NCBI RefSeq assembly: GCF_041435095.1
Contig: NZ_CP108025.1
Coordinates: 1,488,001-1,552,000 of the forward strand
Source: Kitasatospora sp. NBC_00315
GTDB lineage: Bacteria; Actinomycetota; Actinomycetes; Streptomycetales; Streptomycetaceae
Length of the DNA: 64,000 bases
Direction: 5' to 3'
The position numbers were made by a program, and so were the translations under genes. This document shows, in pieces, positions 26,381 to 35,543 of the stretch. Below the pieces are notes generated by a model. The model did no database searches and was not told the origin of the DNA. It was given only the letters and a program-made list of their open reading frames with translations. Numbering within the stretch: position 1 is the stretch's first letter; the number at the start of each line of letters is the position of its first letter.

Positions 26381-26546
26381 CGTCGTTGCGGGTCCGCACG
26401 GCGTCGCGCTCGGTACGGGGCAGGACCGTGACCGGAGCCCCGAGCCCCGAGCAGGAGCGGGCCGAGGACCGCGGAGCCGTCGCCGGATCCGCCGGAACCG
26501 GCCACGCGATCTGGTGACATGCACCCGGGGAGCGGACAATCGGAGG

Positions 26547-28109
26547 ATGTCGCTCCGAACAGCTCTGACCCAGCCGGCCCGTTACGCCTCACTGGTGGCC
26601 GGCGCCGTTCCGGTGCTGTGCTTCCCCGCCGCCGGGCTCGGCGCGCTGGCCTGGGTCTGTCTGGTGCCCGGGCTGCTGCTGATGCAGCGCGCGCCCGGCG
26701 CGCGGGAGGCGGCCGTCCGGGGCTGGTGGTTCGGCGCCGGCTTCATCCTCACCGCGATGTACTGGCTCATCCCCTCGATCGGTCCCGCACTGCCGGTGCT
26801 GGCGCTGCTGTTCGGCGCGCTCCAGTCCGCGGTCGGCCTCGCGGTGTGGCTGCTGCTGCGCCCACCGGTGACGGCCCGGCGGGCGCTGGCCGCGCTGGTG
26901 GTCGTGCCCTGCGTCTGGGTCACCGCCGAGTTCGCCCGTTCCTGGCACGCGCTCGGCGGCCCCTGGGCCCTGCTCGGCGCCACCCAGTGGCAGCACCCCG
27001 CCGTGCTCGCACTGGCCTCGGCCGGCGGGGTCTGGCTGGTCAGCGCCGCCGTGGTGGCGGCCAACACGGCGGTGGTGGTGGTGCTGTGCGCCCGGGTGTG
27101 GCCGGTGCGCGCGCTGGCGGCCGGCGCCGGAGCCCTGGTCGTGCTGACCGGCCCGCTGCTGTTCGCCCTGCGCACGCCACCGGCCCGGGACGGCCACGCG
27201 ACGGTCGCGCTGGTCCAGCCGGGCATCGTGCAGGACGCCGGGCAACGCCTGGACGCGAGCGCCCGGGCCACCGAGTCACTGGCGGGCCGGCCGCTCGACC
27301 TGGTGGTCTGGGGTGAGAGCAGCACCACCGCCGACCTGGACCGCGACGGCGCCACGATGGCCCGGCTGCGCGCGCTCTCGGCCACGACCGGCGCCCCGCT
27401 ACTGGCCGGCGAGGACGCCCGCAAGGCCGACGGCAGGATCTCCAAGGACGCCGTGCTGATCGGACCGGCGGGCATCGAGGACCGCTACCGCAAGATCCGG
27501 CTCGTCCCGTTCGGCGAGTACATCCCGCTGCGGCCGCTGCTCGGCTGGATCGCCGGCGTCAGCCGGGCGGCCGGCGAGAACCGCGCGTCCGGCAGCGCCT
27601 TCCACGTGCTGGAGCCGACGGGCGCGGACGGCCGGCCGCTGACCTTCGGCGCGCTGATCTGCTTCGAGTCGGCGTTCCCCGACATGTCCCGGGCGGCCGC
27701 CGACCAGGGGGCCCGGATGCTGGTCTACCAGTCGGCGACCTCCACCTTCCAGCACACCTGGGCCCCGGAACAGCACGTCTCGCTCGGCGCGCTGCGGGCC
27801 GCCGAGACCGGCCGCCCGGTCGTCCAGGCCTCGCTGACCGGGGTCTCGGCCGCCTTCGACGCGCAGGGCCGCGAGATCGCCCGGCTCGGCACCGACCGCA
27901 CCGGGGCCCTGACCGTACGGCTGGCGACGGCCGCGCCGGGGAGCCGGACCTGGTACGACCGGGTCGGCGACGTCGTCCCGACGGCGGCGCTCGCGGTGAC
28001 GGCGGGGGCCGGGGTGCTCGCACTGCGCGCCGGGCGCGGGCGCCGGCGCCCGGGCGGGAGCACCGCCGGCGCCACCGGCGCGGATCAGCCCTCGGTGCCG
28101 GCCAGGTAG
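26547..28109 (+). CDS. lnt: Apolipoprotein N-acyltransferase
   Basis: A 520-residue membrane enzyme that adds the third acyl chain to lipoproteins. The N-terminal half has several membrane helices (for example LALLFGALQSAVGLAVWLLL and VLALASAGGVWLVSAAVVAA). The C-terminal half (about 225-475) is a nitrilase-fold domain with the catalytic triad visible: Glu in LVVWGESST, Lys in YRKIRLVPFGEYIP, and Cys in ALICFESAFPDM. One more helix follows near residue 480. The start is uncertain: the ATG at 26547 follows cggagg almost without spacing, and an in-frame GTG at 26514 is an alternative. The 3' end overlaps the convergent VOC gene by 25 bases. Confidence 0.87.
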   Translation: MSLRTALTQPARYASLVAGAVPVLCFPAAGLGALAWVCLVPGLLLMQRAPGAREAAVRGWWFGAGFILTAMYWLIPSIGPALPVLALLFGALQSAVGLAVWLLLRPPVTARRALAALVVVPCVWVTAEFARSWHALGGPWALLGATQWQHPAVLALASAGGVWLVSAAVVAANTAVVVVLCARVWPVRALAAGAGALVVLTGPLLFALRTPPARDGHATVALVQPGIVQDAGQRLDASARATESLAGRPLDLVVWGESSTTADLDRDGATMARLRALSATTGAPLLAGEDARKADGRISKDAVLIGPAGIEDRYRKIRLVPFGEYIPLRPLLGWIAGVSRAAGENRASGSAFHVLEPTGADGRPLTFGALICFESAFPDMSRAAADQGARMLVYQSATSTFQHTWAPEQHVSLGALRAAETGRPVVQASLTGVSAAFDAQGREIARLGTDRTGALTVRLATAAPGSRTWYDRVGDVVPTAALAVTAGAGVLALRAGRGRRRPGGSTAGATGADQPSVPAR

Positions 28110-28849
28110 ATCCCGAAGACCGCGCCCTGCGGGTCGCGCAGGACCGCGATCCGCGGGCCGTCCGGCACCGAGGTCGGTGCCATCAGCACCTCGGCCCCGA
28201 GCGCGCCGGCCCGGCTCGCGGTGAGGTCGACGTCCGCGACGGCGAAGTACGGCAGCCAGTGCGGCGGCAGCTGCGGCGGGAACTGCTCGCCCATCGCCAG
28301 CATCCCGCCGAAGTCGGCGCCGTCGATGCCCCACTGGGTGTACGACTCGCCCGCGCTCACCGTCCAGCCGAAGACCTCGGGGTAGAAGACCCTGGCCCCT
28401 TCGACGTCCCGGGTGAGCAGTTCGGCCCAGCCGAGCGCACCCGGGTCGTTGAAGACGCCCGCGCCGGAGAACGTCCGGGCCTGCCAGAGCGCGAACACCG
28501 CGCCGGCCGGGTCGGCGACCACCGCGAACCGGCCGACGTCGAGCACCTCCATGGGCTCCATCAGCACCCGGCCGCCGGCCCCGGTGATCCTCGCGACGGT
28601 GGCGTCGGCGTCCCGGGTGGCGAAGGAGACCGTCCAGGCGGTCTGCTGCTCCGGGCCGTAGAGCGGGCTGAGCCCGGCCGCCGGGGCGTCGCCCAGGTGC
28701 ATCACGGTGTAGCCGCCGGCCTCGGGGCGCGGGTCGGTCTCCGCGCGCCAGCCGAAGAGTTCGCCGTAGAAGGCCTTGGCGGCGGCCGGGTCCGAGGTGG
28801 CGACCTCGGCCCAGCTGGGCGCCCCGACGGTCACGCTGGTGATCTTCAT
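28085..28849 (-). CDS. Double VOC (glyoxalase/bleomycin-resistance fold) protein
   Basis: A 254-residue protein with two VOC modules: the first from [27 protein letters not shown] to the FALWQA end, the second from [24 protein letters not shown] to VFGIYLAG. The repeated 'FY.ELFGW...Y....' halves are those of the VOC hydrolase/dioxygenase-like proteins common in Streptomyces, often described as 'VOC family protein', with no known substrate. The ATG at 28849 ([13 protein letters not shown]) has gaaggga upstream; the open frame continuing to 29113 is not used. Its stop overlaps lnt. Confidence 0.85.
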   Translation of the reverse strand: MKITSVTVGAPSWAEVATSDPAAAKAFYGELFGWRAETDPRPEAGGYTVMHLGDAPAAGLSPLYGPEQQTAWTVSFATRDADATVARITGAGGRVLMEPMEVLDVGRFAVVADPAGAVFALWQARTFSGAGVFNDPGALGWAELLTRDVEGARVFYPEVFGWTVSAGESYTQWGIDGADFGGMLAMGEQFPPQLPPHWLPYFAVADVDLTASRAGALGAEVLMAPTSVPDGPRIAVLRDPQGAVFGIYLAGTEG

Positions 28850-28970
28850 CCGTGCTGTCCCTTCCGGTGCTGCCGGGAGACCGGCATGCCTTCCCACAGC
28901 ATGCGGCGGCGCCACCGCGGCGGCCCGGGCCTGATCGGCCGAACGGGGCGCGGCGGCGGAGAAAGGGGAG

Positions 28971-28999
28971 TTGTTCAAATTGGAACTACAGGGTACGGT
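28971..28999 (+). promoter_or_regulatory. Probable ribA promoter
   Basis: ttgttc (28971-28976) and tacggt (28994-28999) with a 17-base spacer, about 80 bases before the ribA ATG, in a locally less GC-rich patch. The -35 region overlaps the inverted repeat gttc-N6-gaac (28973-28986), which may be an operator. No FMN riboswitch sequence was found. Confidence 0.5.
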
Positions 29000-29079
29000 C
29001 GGCCTTCTCACCGGTTCGGCCAACATCCTGCCCAGCGGTTCGATTCCGTCCCGTCCACCACAGCCCCGGAGGCCTCGGC

Positions 29080-29715
29080 ATGCCGCAGTACGAAACCGCC
29101 ACCGTGCGCTCAAGCGTGCGCATCCCGTTGACCTTCCCGGACGGCTACCGCGCCGACGCCCAGGTCTTCACCTTCCACGGCCTGGCCGACGGCGCCGAGC
29201 ACCTGGCGCTCGCCCTCGGCGAGGTACGCGGCACCCCGCTGGTGCGACTGCACTCCGAGTGCCTCACCGGTGACGTGTTCGGCTCCGACCGCTGCGACTG
29301 CGGCCCGCAGCTGCGCGAGTCGGTCGAGCGGATCAGCACGGCCGGCGGCTACCTGCTCTACCTCCGTCAGGAGGGCCGCGGCATCGGCCTCTACAACAAG
29401 CTGGACGCCTACGCCCTTCAGGACTCGGGCCTGGACACCTACCAGGCCAACACCGCGCTCGGTCTGCCCGAGGACGGGCGCGACTACACCGCCGCCGCGC
29501 AGATGCTCAGCGCGCTCGGCGCCACCCGGGTCCAGCTGCTCAGCAACAACCCGGACAAGGCCGGCCAGCTGGCCGACCTGGGCATCGAGGTCGCCGAGCG
29601 GGTGCCCACCGGAGTGCACCTCTCCGACAGCAACGTCCACTACCTGCGCACCAAGGCGGGCGGCACCGCTCTCACCCTCGGCCACGGCATCGAGCTGCTC
29701 CCGGTCGGCGCCTGA
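29080..29715 (+). CDS. ribA: GTP cyclohydrolase II
   Basis: A 211-residue enzyme that opens GTP at the first step of riboflavin synthesis. Zinc cysteines lie in [17 protein letters not shown], the hallmark of the family, followed by [25 protein letters not shown] with catalytic residues, and the C-terminal [19 protein letters not shown]. It is a stand-alone RibA, not the RibBA fusion, and slightly longer than the E. coli enzyme (196). The ATG at 29080 ([13 protein letters not shown]) has ccggagg upstream. It stands alone; the next gene is controlled separately by a c-di-AMP riboswitch, so the pair is probably not one operon. Confidence 0.93.
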   Translation: MPQYETATVRSSVRIPLTFPDGYRADAQVFTFHGLADGAEHLALALGEVRGTPLVRLHSECLTGDVFGSDRCDCGPQLRESVERISTAGGYLLYLRQEGRGIGLYNKLDAYALQDSGLDTYQANTALGLPEDGRDYTAAAQMLSALGATRVQLLSNNPDKAGQLADLGIEVAERVPTGVHLSDSNVHYLRTKAGGTALTLGHGIELLPVGA

Positions 29716-29749
29716 GCGGGAGCGCGCGTGTGACCCGCGGCACAGCGAC

Positions 29750-29779
29750 TTGTGATGTTCCGGCAAAGTTGTCTAGCCT
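29750..29779 (+). promoter_or_regulatory. Probable promoter of the c-di-AMP riboswitch transcript
   Basis: ttgtga (29750-29755) and tagcct (29774-29779), spacer 18, just upstream of the riboswitch. Confidence 0.5.
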
Positions 29780-29794
29780 TCGGGCGTCCGCTGG

Positions 29795-30000
29795 AGCGGA
29801 CACGCACCCGGTACGCCTAGTCCCGTCCACCGGATAGCGGTCTTCCGAGCATCGGACGGGAGCGGGGGAACCAGGTAAGTCGTCGTACCCGCTCCGCATC
29901 CGTGCGGTCGTGGGCACGACTTGGGGTGAAGCCGCACCACAGGCGGCCGGGCTACCTCACGGTCCGAATCCGACAGCTCACCTCGTAGGCGTCGCGAGGT
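29795..30000 (+). ncRNA. c-di-AMP (ydaO-yuaA) riboswitch
   Basis: The leader holds the conserved pieces in order: ggagcgggggaaccaggtaa, then acttggggtgaagccgc, then acctcacggtccgaatccga and cagctcacctcgtaggc. This series is the actinobacterial form of the ydaO riboswitch, which senses cyclic di-AMP and usually turns off cell-wall hydrolases or osmoprotection genes. At its 3' end acctcg (29980-29985) can pair with cgaggt (29995-30000). The second arm is the Shine-Dalgarno of the next gene, so the switch may act on translation. Confidence 0.88.
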
Positions 30001-30006
30001 TCTGTC

Positions 30007-31506
30007 ATGCCCATGATTTCCAAGCCCGGGTTGGCCGCGATCACCGCGGCCGGCCTGTTCATCCTGCCCCTGGTCGGCACCACCGGCGCCCAGGCGTACG
30101 GCGCCGCCTGGTGGAAGCGACCCGCCCCCAGGCCCACGCCCACCGCGTCCCCCACGCCGACGCCCGCTCCCACGGCCGCGCCGAGCGCGACCCCGACGCC
30201 GACACCCACGCCGGCCCCGAAGCCCACGGCCACTCCCACGGCCACCCCCACGGCGACGGCCGCACCGACCGCGACGACGAGCCCGACCCCCTCGGCCGGC
30301 GCCTCCGGCACGCCGACGGCCACGGCGACAGCGACGGCGACCGCATCGCCCACCGCCTCGCCCACCGCCTCGCCGAGCGCCTCGCCCGCCGTCGGGGCCT
30401 CCGGCATCGGCTGCCCGTACACCGGCGCCACCGCCACCGCCGTCCGCGACGCCTCCAAGGCGCCGTACAACGCGGTCGGCAACGGCTCCACGGACAGCTA
30501 CACCGCCATCCAGAAGGCCATCGACGACGCGTCCGCCGCCGGGGGCGGCGTCGTCACCCTGCCCGCGGGCACCTTCCTGACCAACGGGCACCTCCAGCTG
30601 AAGAGCAACGTGGCGCTCAAGGGTGCGGGCTCCGGCGCGACCACCCTCAAGGCGGGCCCGTCCTTCCTGAAGACCTCCGGCCCCGACGGCGGCTACCCGG
30701 TGGTGACCACGCACGGCGCGAGCAACGTGACGATCGCCGACCTGAAGGCCGATCAGAGCGGTGACGTGCTGGATCAGTTCAACCTGTCCGGCCGGCTCGC
30801 GGCCTACCTGATCGACGTGCGCAACTCCACCAACGCCGTGGTGAGCGGGGTGGCCACGACCAACCCGGCCTCGTACTCCATCGCCGCGGTCGGCAGCACC
30901 CGGTTCTGCGTCCAGCACAGCAGCACCCAGGTCACCACGACCGGCAAGTACGACCAGCTGGACGGCATCCACGTGCTGTCCTCCACCTTCGGGTACGTGC
31001 TCGGCAACACCGTCGACCAGCGGTTCAACGGCAACACCGACGGCGACGACGGCCTCGTCGCGCACACCATGACCAGCGCCCCGACCCACGACGTCACCTA
31101 CGCGGACAACACCGTGCGCGGTGGCAACAACGGCAACGGCATGCAGTTGGCCGCGGGCAACGGCGACATCTACAACATCACCATCCGCAACAACGAGTTC
31201 TGGGGCTCCACCGAGGGCATCCGGACGGGCTGGTACGACAACCAGACCGGACGGGTGCACGACGTGGTCGTCGGTGGGTCGGCGGCCGCCGGCAACACGA
31301 TCCGCGACCTCGTGCCCGGCACCGGCGCGAAGGGCTCCTTCCCGTCCGGCGGCAAGGCGATCTGGTACTTCGCCGCGCCCTCCGTGGCCTCGAACGTCCC
31401 CAGCGCCATGACGGTGACGTACAACACGACGTGCCACGCGGGCACCCCGCCCATGTCGGTCGTCTCCGGTGGCAACAACGTGGTCTCCGACAACAAGACC
31501 TGCTGA
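30007..31506 (+). CDS. Secreted beta-helix (pectate-lyase-like) protein with a Thr/Pro linker
   Basis: A 499-residue exported protein. The signal peptide reads [21 protein letters not shown] with cleavage near AQA (residues 30-32). Residues about 38-130 are a low-complexity Thr/Pro/Ala/Ser linker of PT and TAT repeats. From about 140 a right-handed parallel beta-helix follows: [47 protein letters not shown], and repeated N-rich turns such as [12 protein letters not shown]. This is the pectate-lyase superfamily/GH28-like fold, acting on polysaccharides outside the cell. Two cysteines near each end could form disulphides. Controlled by a c-di-AMP riboswitch, which suggests a cell-wall-related role. 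Substrate unknown. Confidence 0.82.
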   Translation: MPMISKPGLAAITAAGLFILPLVGTTGAQAYGAAWWKRPAPRPTPTASPTPTPAPTAAPSATPTPTPTPAPKPTATPTATPTATAAPTATTSPTPSAGASGTPTATATATATASPTASPTASPSASPAVGASGIGCPYTGATATAVRDASKAPYNAVGNGSTDSYTAIQKAIDDASAAGGGVVTLPAGTFLTNGHLQLKSNVALKGAGSGATTLKAGPSFLKTSGPDGGYPVVTTHGASNVTIADLKADQSGDVLDQFNLSGRLAAYLIDVRNSTNAVVSGVATTNPASYSIAAVGSTRFCVQHSSTQVTTTGKYDQLDGIHVLSSTFGYVLGNTVDQRFNGNTDGDDGLVAHTMTSAPTHDVTYADNTVRGGNNGNGMQLAAGNGDIYNITIRNNEFWGSTEGIRTGWYDNQTGRVHDVVVGGSAAAGNTIRDLVPGTGAKGSFPSGGKAIWYFAAPSVASNVPSAMTVTYNTTCHAGTPPMSVVSGGNNVVSDNKTC

Positions 31507-31514
31507 TCTCCGGC

Positions 31515-31540
31515 GGGCGGGGCGCACCGGCGCCCCGCCC
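31515..31540. terminator. 11-bp perfect hairpin
   Basis: gggcggggcgc-accg-gcgccccgccc lies between the beta-helix gene and the convergent end of the glycan operon; probably terminates both. Confidence 0.85.
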
Positions 31541-31555
31541 GCCCCTGCACGGGGG

Positions 31556-32647
31556 TCAGTGCGCGGTGCGCCGCTCGACCAGGCCCACCGCGCCCAGTGC
31601 CAACCGCCGCAGCCCGGGGTTCGCGCTCACCACCGCTTTGGTCCGGTCGAGCGAGGCCACCTGCCAGCGCCGCAGCGCCGGCAGGGCCGTGCCGCGCTCC
31701 ACCCGGCCCTGCGCCACCATGACGTCGCCGGTCTTCAGTGACTCCTTGTACCGGTCGTGCCCCTTGCCGAGGTCGATCCGCCGCAGCCCCAGGCCGGCGG
31801 CGGCCTCCAGCAGGTGGAGATAGAGCAGCAGCCCCGGGGAGTGGCGCGCCAGCGCGGCGTCGTAGACCGGCAGCCAGGACGAGAGCAGATGCCGGGCGCG
31901 CAGCGAGTAGAGCATCGAGACGGGCCGGCCGCCCGCGTACAGCACCGACAGGACGCCGGCGCAGCCCTCGGCCCGTGAGTCGGCCAGCTCCCGGACCACC
32001 GACAGCAGCCCCGGCTGGGCGAAGACGTCCCGGCGGCCCTTGGCCAGGCACTGCGCCGTCTTCCAGGCGGCCAGCGTCCGCAGCATCGCGGGATCGCGCT
32101 CGTCGAAGACGAAGCGCAGCGGGCCGGTCTCCCGCTCCAGCCGGGCCCCCTTGCCCCGCACCCGGTGGAGGAGCTTCGCCGAGTGCCCGCCGAGCCGGGC
32201 GGCGTACGCCTGGTAGCCGTCGCCGACGTCGATGACGGGAGAGGCCGCGCGGTGCACTCCGTTGGCCTCGAAGGCCGTCTGGCCGGCGACGAGGTGGTCG
32301 AACTCCCAGACCCTGAGCCCGCAGTCCGCCAGCAGCGAGACCGGGTCCCAGTCCAGTCCGCGGCGGTGCACCAGCCCCTGGCAGTCGCAGAACCCGGCTC
32401 CGATCGGCTTGCCGATCCCGAGGGCGCGGCGCTCGAACGGGAAGTAGGCGGCCGGCCCGGAGCCGTCGCAGAGCACCGCCACCCGTGCGGCCGGGCGCCG
32501 CCGTCCGACGGCGAGCGCGAACTCCGGCGAGAGGAAGGGACTCGTCAGGGAGTCGTCGCGGAGCTGCATCTGCCGCCAGCCCGCCAGTTCGGCGGCGGTG
32601 AGTTCGTCGGGACGGACGGTCGTGGTCGTCATGTCGGTCACCTTCAT
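31556..32647 (-). CDS. FemAB/GNAT-like acyltransferase of the glycan locus
   Basis: A 363-residue protein with the fold pattern of the 'acetyltransferase 6' (BioF2/CelD-like, FemAB-related) group: N-terminal WRQMQLRDDSLTSPFLSPEFALAV, HSAKLLHRVRGKGARLERETG, and a C-terminal GNAT half with VLYAGGRPVSMLYSLRARHLLSSWLPVYDAAL then HLLEAAAGLGLRRIDLGKG. Members transfer acyl or aminoacyl groups to polysaccharide or lipid precursors. The ATG at 32647 overlaps the upstream stop by 4 bases; another ATG is five codons in. Last gene of the ten-gene minus-strand glycan operon. It likely decorates the polymer; that is inference. Confidence 0.8.
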   Translation of the reverse strand: MKVTDMTTTTVRPDELTAAELAGWRQMQLRDDSLTSPFLSPEFALAVGRRRPAARVAVLCDGSGPAAYFPFERRALGIGKPIGAGFCDCQGLVHRRGLDWDPVSLLADCGLRVWEFDHLVAGQTAFEANGVHRAASPVIDVGDGYQAYAARLGGHSAKLLHRVRGKGARLERETGPLRFVFDERDPAMLRTLAAWKTAQCLAKGRRDVFAQPGLLSVVRELADSRAEGCAGVLSVLYAGGRPVSMLYSLRARHLLSSWLPVYDAALARHSPGLLLYLHLLEAAAGLGLRRIDLGKGHDRYKESLKTGDVMVAQGRVERGTALPALRRWQVASLDRTKAVVSANPGLRRLALGAVGLVERRTAH

Positions 32648-33960
32648 GGGTGCGCCCCGCCCAGCCGGGCGGCGAGCGCGGCGTAGTCGCCGAGCGAGGC
32701 GCCCGGCGTCGCGTGGTGGTGGAGGTCGGCGTCGAAGGCCCACATCAGCCCCCGCAGGCCGCAGGACGACAGCTGGCGCGCCACCGCGTCCATGGTCCCG
32801 GGGTGGTAGGCGCTCACCTGGGGGCCCGCGCTCTCCCCGGCGAGGGCGAATCCGCTGCGGTCCGCGACGGCCGCCACCCACCGCACGGAGGACCATGTGC
32901 CGGCCTCGGCGGCGGAGGCGCTCGCCACGTCCACCAGCCGGTCCGTGCTCGCGCAGCCGTTGTCCGCGGGAGCGCCGGAGCCGTCGACGACGGAGGTGGC
33001 GACGATCCGCACCCCCGGGCCCGGCCGGACGAGCGGGACGGTCCGCTGGAACGCCACGCCCAGGCCCATCCAGCGGGGCTCGACCGTGCCGTCGAGGAGC
33101 CGGTCGACGGCGGCGCGGTACTCCCAGGGGCGGATGCCGGTCCCGGGCACGAGCACGTCGAGGTGGCCGCGGAAGTGCCGCGCGCCGTAGAGGTCGATCT
33201 GCCAGTTCACCGCGCCGGCGAGGGCTGCGAGGTACCAGCGGGCCCAGGTGTCGGCGTCCTGCGCGGTGAACGGCCGCCCGTCGTGGGCCGCCTCGCCGGG
33301 TCGCCAGCCGGGGAACGGGTTGGCGGGCACGCCGGCCGGCCGGGCGCCGTCCCCCGCCGGGGCCTGGGCGCCCGGGTCGAACGCCCAGTAGGCGTTGGTG
33401 TGCGAGCCGTCCCCGGCCGTCGGCGGGTAGCTGAACTCGCCGTCCGCGTCGACGCCGACCCGGATCGCCCAGAACTGCCCGAGCCCCAGGTCGCGCGAGA
33501 CCATGTCGACGTAGTGCCGGGCCTTCTCCCGCGCCGTCGGGCTGAAGACCAGGTTGGGCGCCCCGGTGTACCGGTCGCCGTACTGGTCGACGAACGCCGT
33601 CGCCGGATAGACCGAGGCCAGCCAGGCCGGCGGGTGGTTCAGGCCGAGGGACGCCTCGATGCGCAGCCCCGCGCTCCGCAGCGTCCGGATCCGCGCCCGG
33701 ACCGACTCGACGTACTGCGGGTCGTGGACTCCCTCGCGGGGTTCGTAGCTGTCCCACCGCAGCTCCAGTTCGGCGACGCCCAGGCCGCTGCGGTGCTCCT
33801 GGACGGCTCGCGCGGGATCGGTCTGCAGGGTGCCGAAGTAGCGGGCCGCCGTCGGCGCCGGTGTCGGCGCCGGCGCCGCCCACGGGGCGCACAGGGCCAC
33901 CACGGCCGCGAGCACGAGGAGCACGCGGTGGCGCGGGAGGCGCCGCGACCCGGCCGCCAT
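32644..33960 (-). CDS. Secreted GH42-like glycoside hydrolase
   Basis: A 438-residue exported protein. The N-terminus is a signal peptide (MAAGSRRLPRHRVLLVLAAV, cleavage near AAPAP). The mature part has TIM-barrel features close to GH42-type beta-galactosidases: LELRWDSYEPREGVHDPQYV, IEASLGLNHPPAWLA, and FWAIRVGVDADGEFSYP, where the Glu after 'DADG' may be the acid/base. The location in a glycan assembly operon suggests it trims or cuts the exported polymer. The start is the ATG at 33960, just after the upstream stop. The 3' end overlaps the acyltransferase start. Exact GH family not certain. Confidence 0.72.
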   Translation of the reverse strand: MAAGSRRLPRHRVLLVLAAVVALCAPWAAPAPTPAPTAARYFGTLQTDPARAVQEHRSGLGVAELELRWDSYEPREGVHDPQYVESVRARIRTLRSAGLRIEASLGLNHPPAWLASVYPATAFVDQYGDRYTGAPNLVFSPTAREKARHYVDMVSRDLGLGQFWAIRVGVDADGEFSYPPTAGDGSHTNAYWAFDPGAQAPAGDGARPAGVPANPFPGWRPGEAAHDGRPFTAQDADTWARWYLAALAGAVNWQIDLYGARHFRGHLDVLVPGTGIRPWEYRAAVDRLLDGTVEPRWMGLGVAFQRTVPLVRPGPGVRIVATSVVDGSGAPADNGCASTDRLVDVASASAAEAGTWSSVRWVAAVADRSGFALAGESAGPQVSAYHPGTMDAVARQLSSCGLRGLMWAFDADLHHHATPGASLGDYAALAARLGGAHP

Positions 33961-33962
33961 GC

Positions 33963-35543
33963 TCAGCCACCCGCCGACCCGGGCAACGGCAGCTCGTACA
34001 GCGCGATCGTGCCGTAGGAGCGGCCGTGGAACACGTACAGCAGCCGGCCCTCGCGCATCAGCGCCCGGGCCTGGTCCGGGGTCGCGGTGGAGTAGCCGTG
34101 CTCGACGGCCTGCGGGAACACGACCGCGTACCTGGCCTGCGCGGCGGCGCGCTGCGCCGGGGTCACCCAGGCGCCGACCCGGTAGCGGTCGGTGAGGATC
34201 AGGTCCGAGTCGCCGCCCACCGTGGCCACCGCGGCCCGCGCCGGCACGTGCGCCGCCATGTAGGCCCGCAGCTCGGAGTACCCGTCGTCGGGCGTGATCC
34301 GCCCGGTGGCGTACGCGGCCCCGGAGAGGCCGAGCGCGAGCGTCAGCGCGACGAGCGCGGCGACCGCCGCCCGGGTGACCGGGCGCCGCACCACGGGTGC
34401 GGCGAGCACCACCGAGATCATCGTGGGCACGAGCAGCAGGTAGAGCGCCTGCTCCTCCAGGGTGCCGAACAGCAGCGCGTAGACGAGCGTGACGGCCGCC
34501 GAGGCGTGCAGGAGCGCGAGCAGGCGCCGGGCCTGGTCGCCGCGCCGCAGCAGCCGGTACAGCGCCACCGCGCCGACGGCCAGCAGCAGGTAGGTCACCC
34601 CGAAGGTGGACGCCTGATGGCCCAGCCGGGACCAGAGCGAGGGGGCCCGGGGTGCGTTGAACCCGGTCTCCTGCACCAGGCCCAGGAGCCGCTGGACGCC
34701 GACCGTCTTGGTGTTCACCAGGTCGACGAGATGACCGTTGGCCGCCACCACCACGACGTAGACGGTGTACGGCAGCAGGCTCGCGGCGGCCGCCCACGCC
34801 AGCAGCCGGCGCGGTGGACCCCAGCCGAGGACCATCGCCACCAGCACGGGCACCGTGGTCATGAGCGCGGCCTCGTCCTTGGTCAGCACGGCCAGGCCGA
34901 GGAGCAGGCCGCCCGCCAGCGCCCGGGCTCCGGGACGGGCGGGCAGCGGTCGGCGGGTCAGCCCGATCAGCACCAGGTAACCGAGCAGCACCCAGAACAT
35001 GGTGGCCGTTTCGAGCAGCACCCGGTCGTTGACCCTCAGCACGAAGGGGTCGAGGGCGAAGAGCGCGGCGATGGCGGCGGCGGCGTACCGCGACCGCAGG
35101 CGGGCCACCAGGACGACCAGGACGGCGGCGGTGGCGCCGGCCAGCACGGCGTTCAGGGAGCGCATCTGGTAGATGCCCGCCACGATGTCCGGCCGGTAGC
35201 CGAACAGCCGCTGCCAGCCGGCCTCCAGGTAGAAGTAGCCGGGCGGGTGGAGGAAGAACAGCTCGCCGCCGTCCCCGGGGAAGTACGGGAAGCCGCCGGA
35301 GGCGACGCTGTTGCCGATGGCCCGGTAGTACACCTCGTCGCCGAAGATGTCCTGGGCCCGGCCGAGGCCGACCAGGCGCAGCAGGGTGGCGACGACGAAG
35401 GCGGCGCTCGCGAGGGCCGCTGTTCGCAGCGCCGGTCCGCGGGGCCTGCTGCGGGCGCCCGCGGGCGTCGCTCCGGTGGGTCCCGGGCCGGGCGGCGACG
35501 AGGCCGCGGTGCCCGGGACGTCCGCTCTGGTGTTGGCCGACAT
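33963..35543 (-). CDS. GT39/ArnT-like membrane glycosyltransferase
   Basis: A 526-residue polytopic protein. The first loop after the first helix (AALASAAFVVATLLRLVG) contains FGDEVYYRAIGNSVASGGFPYF, with the acidic catalytic 'DE' expected of GT-C enzymes such as protein mannosyltransferase and ArnT. The next motif LFFLHPPGYFYLEAGWQRLFG is equally typical. About 11 membrane helices follow and then a soluble end with LILTDRYRVGAW. It would use a polyprenyl-phosphate sugar outside the membrane to modify the exported glycan. The ATG at 35543 overlaps the previous stop by one base (TGATG). Polyprenyl-phosphate sugar is probably made by one of the GT2 genes of this operon. Confidence 0.8.
   Translation of the reverse strand: MSANTRADVPGTAASSPPGPGPTGATPAGARSRPRGPALRTAALASAAFVVATLLRLVGLGRAQDIFGDEVYYRAIGNSVASGGFPYFPGDGGELFFLHPPGYFYLEAGWQRLFGYRPDIVAGIYQMRSLNAVLAGATAAVLVVLVARLRSRYAAAAIAALFALDPFVLRVNDRVLLETATMFWVLLGYLVLIGLTRRPLPARPGARALAGGLLLGLAVLTKDEAALMTTVPVLVAMVLGWGPPRRLLAWAAAASLLPYTVYVVVVAANGHLVDLVNTKTVGVQRLLGLVQETGFNAPRAPSLWSRLGHQASTFGVTYLLLAVGAVALYRLLRRGDQARRLLALLHASAAVTLVYALLFGTLEEQALYLLLVPTMISVVLAAPVVRRPVTRAAVAALVALTLALGLSGAAYATGRITPDDGYSELRAYMAAHVPARAAVATVGGDSDLILTDRYRVGAWVTPAQRAAAQARYAVVFPQAVEHGYSTATPDQARALMREGRLLYVFHGRSYGTIALYELPLPGSAGG

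Noticed and set aside
28971..29079. FMN riboswitch before ribA
   Set aside because: The leader is short and lacks the RFN-element core; only a promoter and a small inverted repeat are visible.
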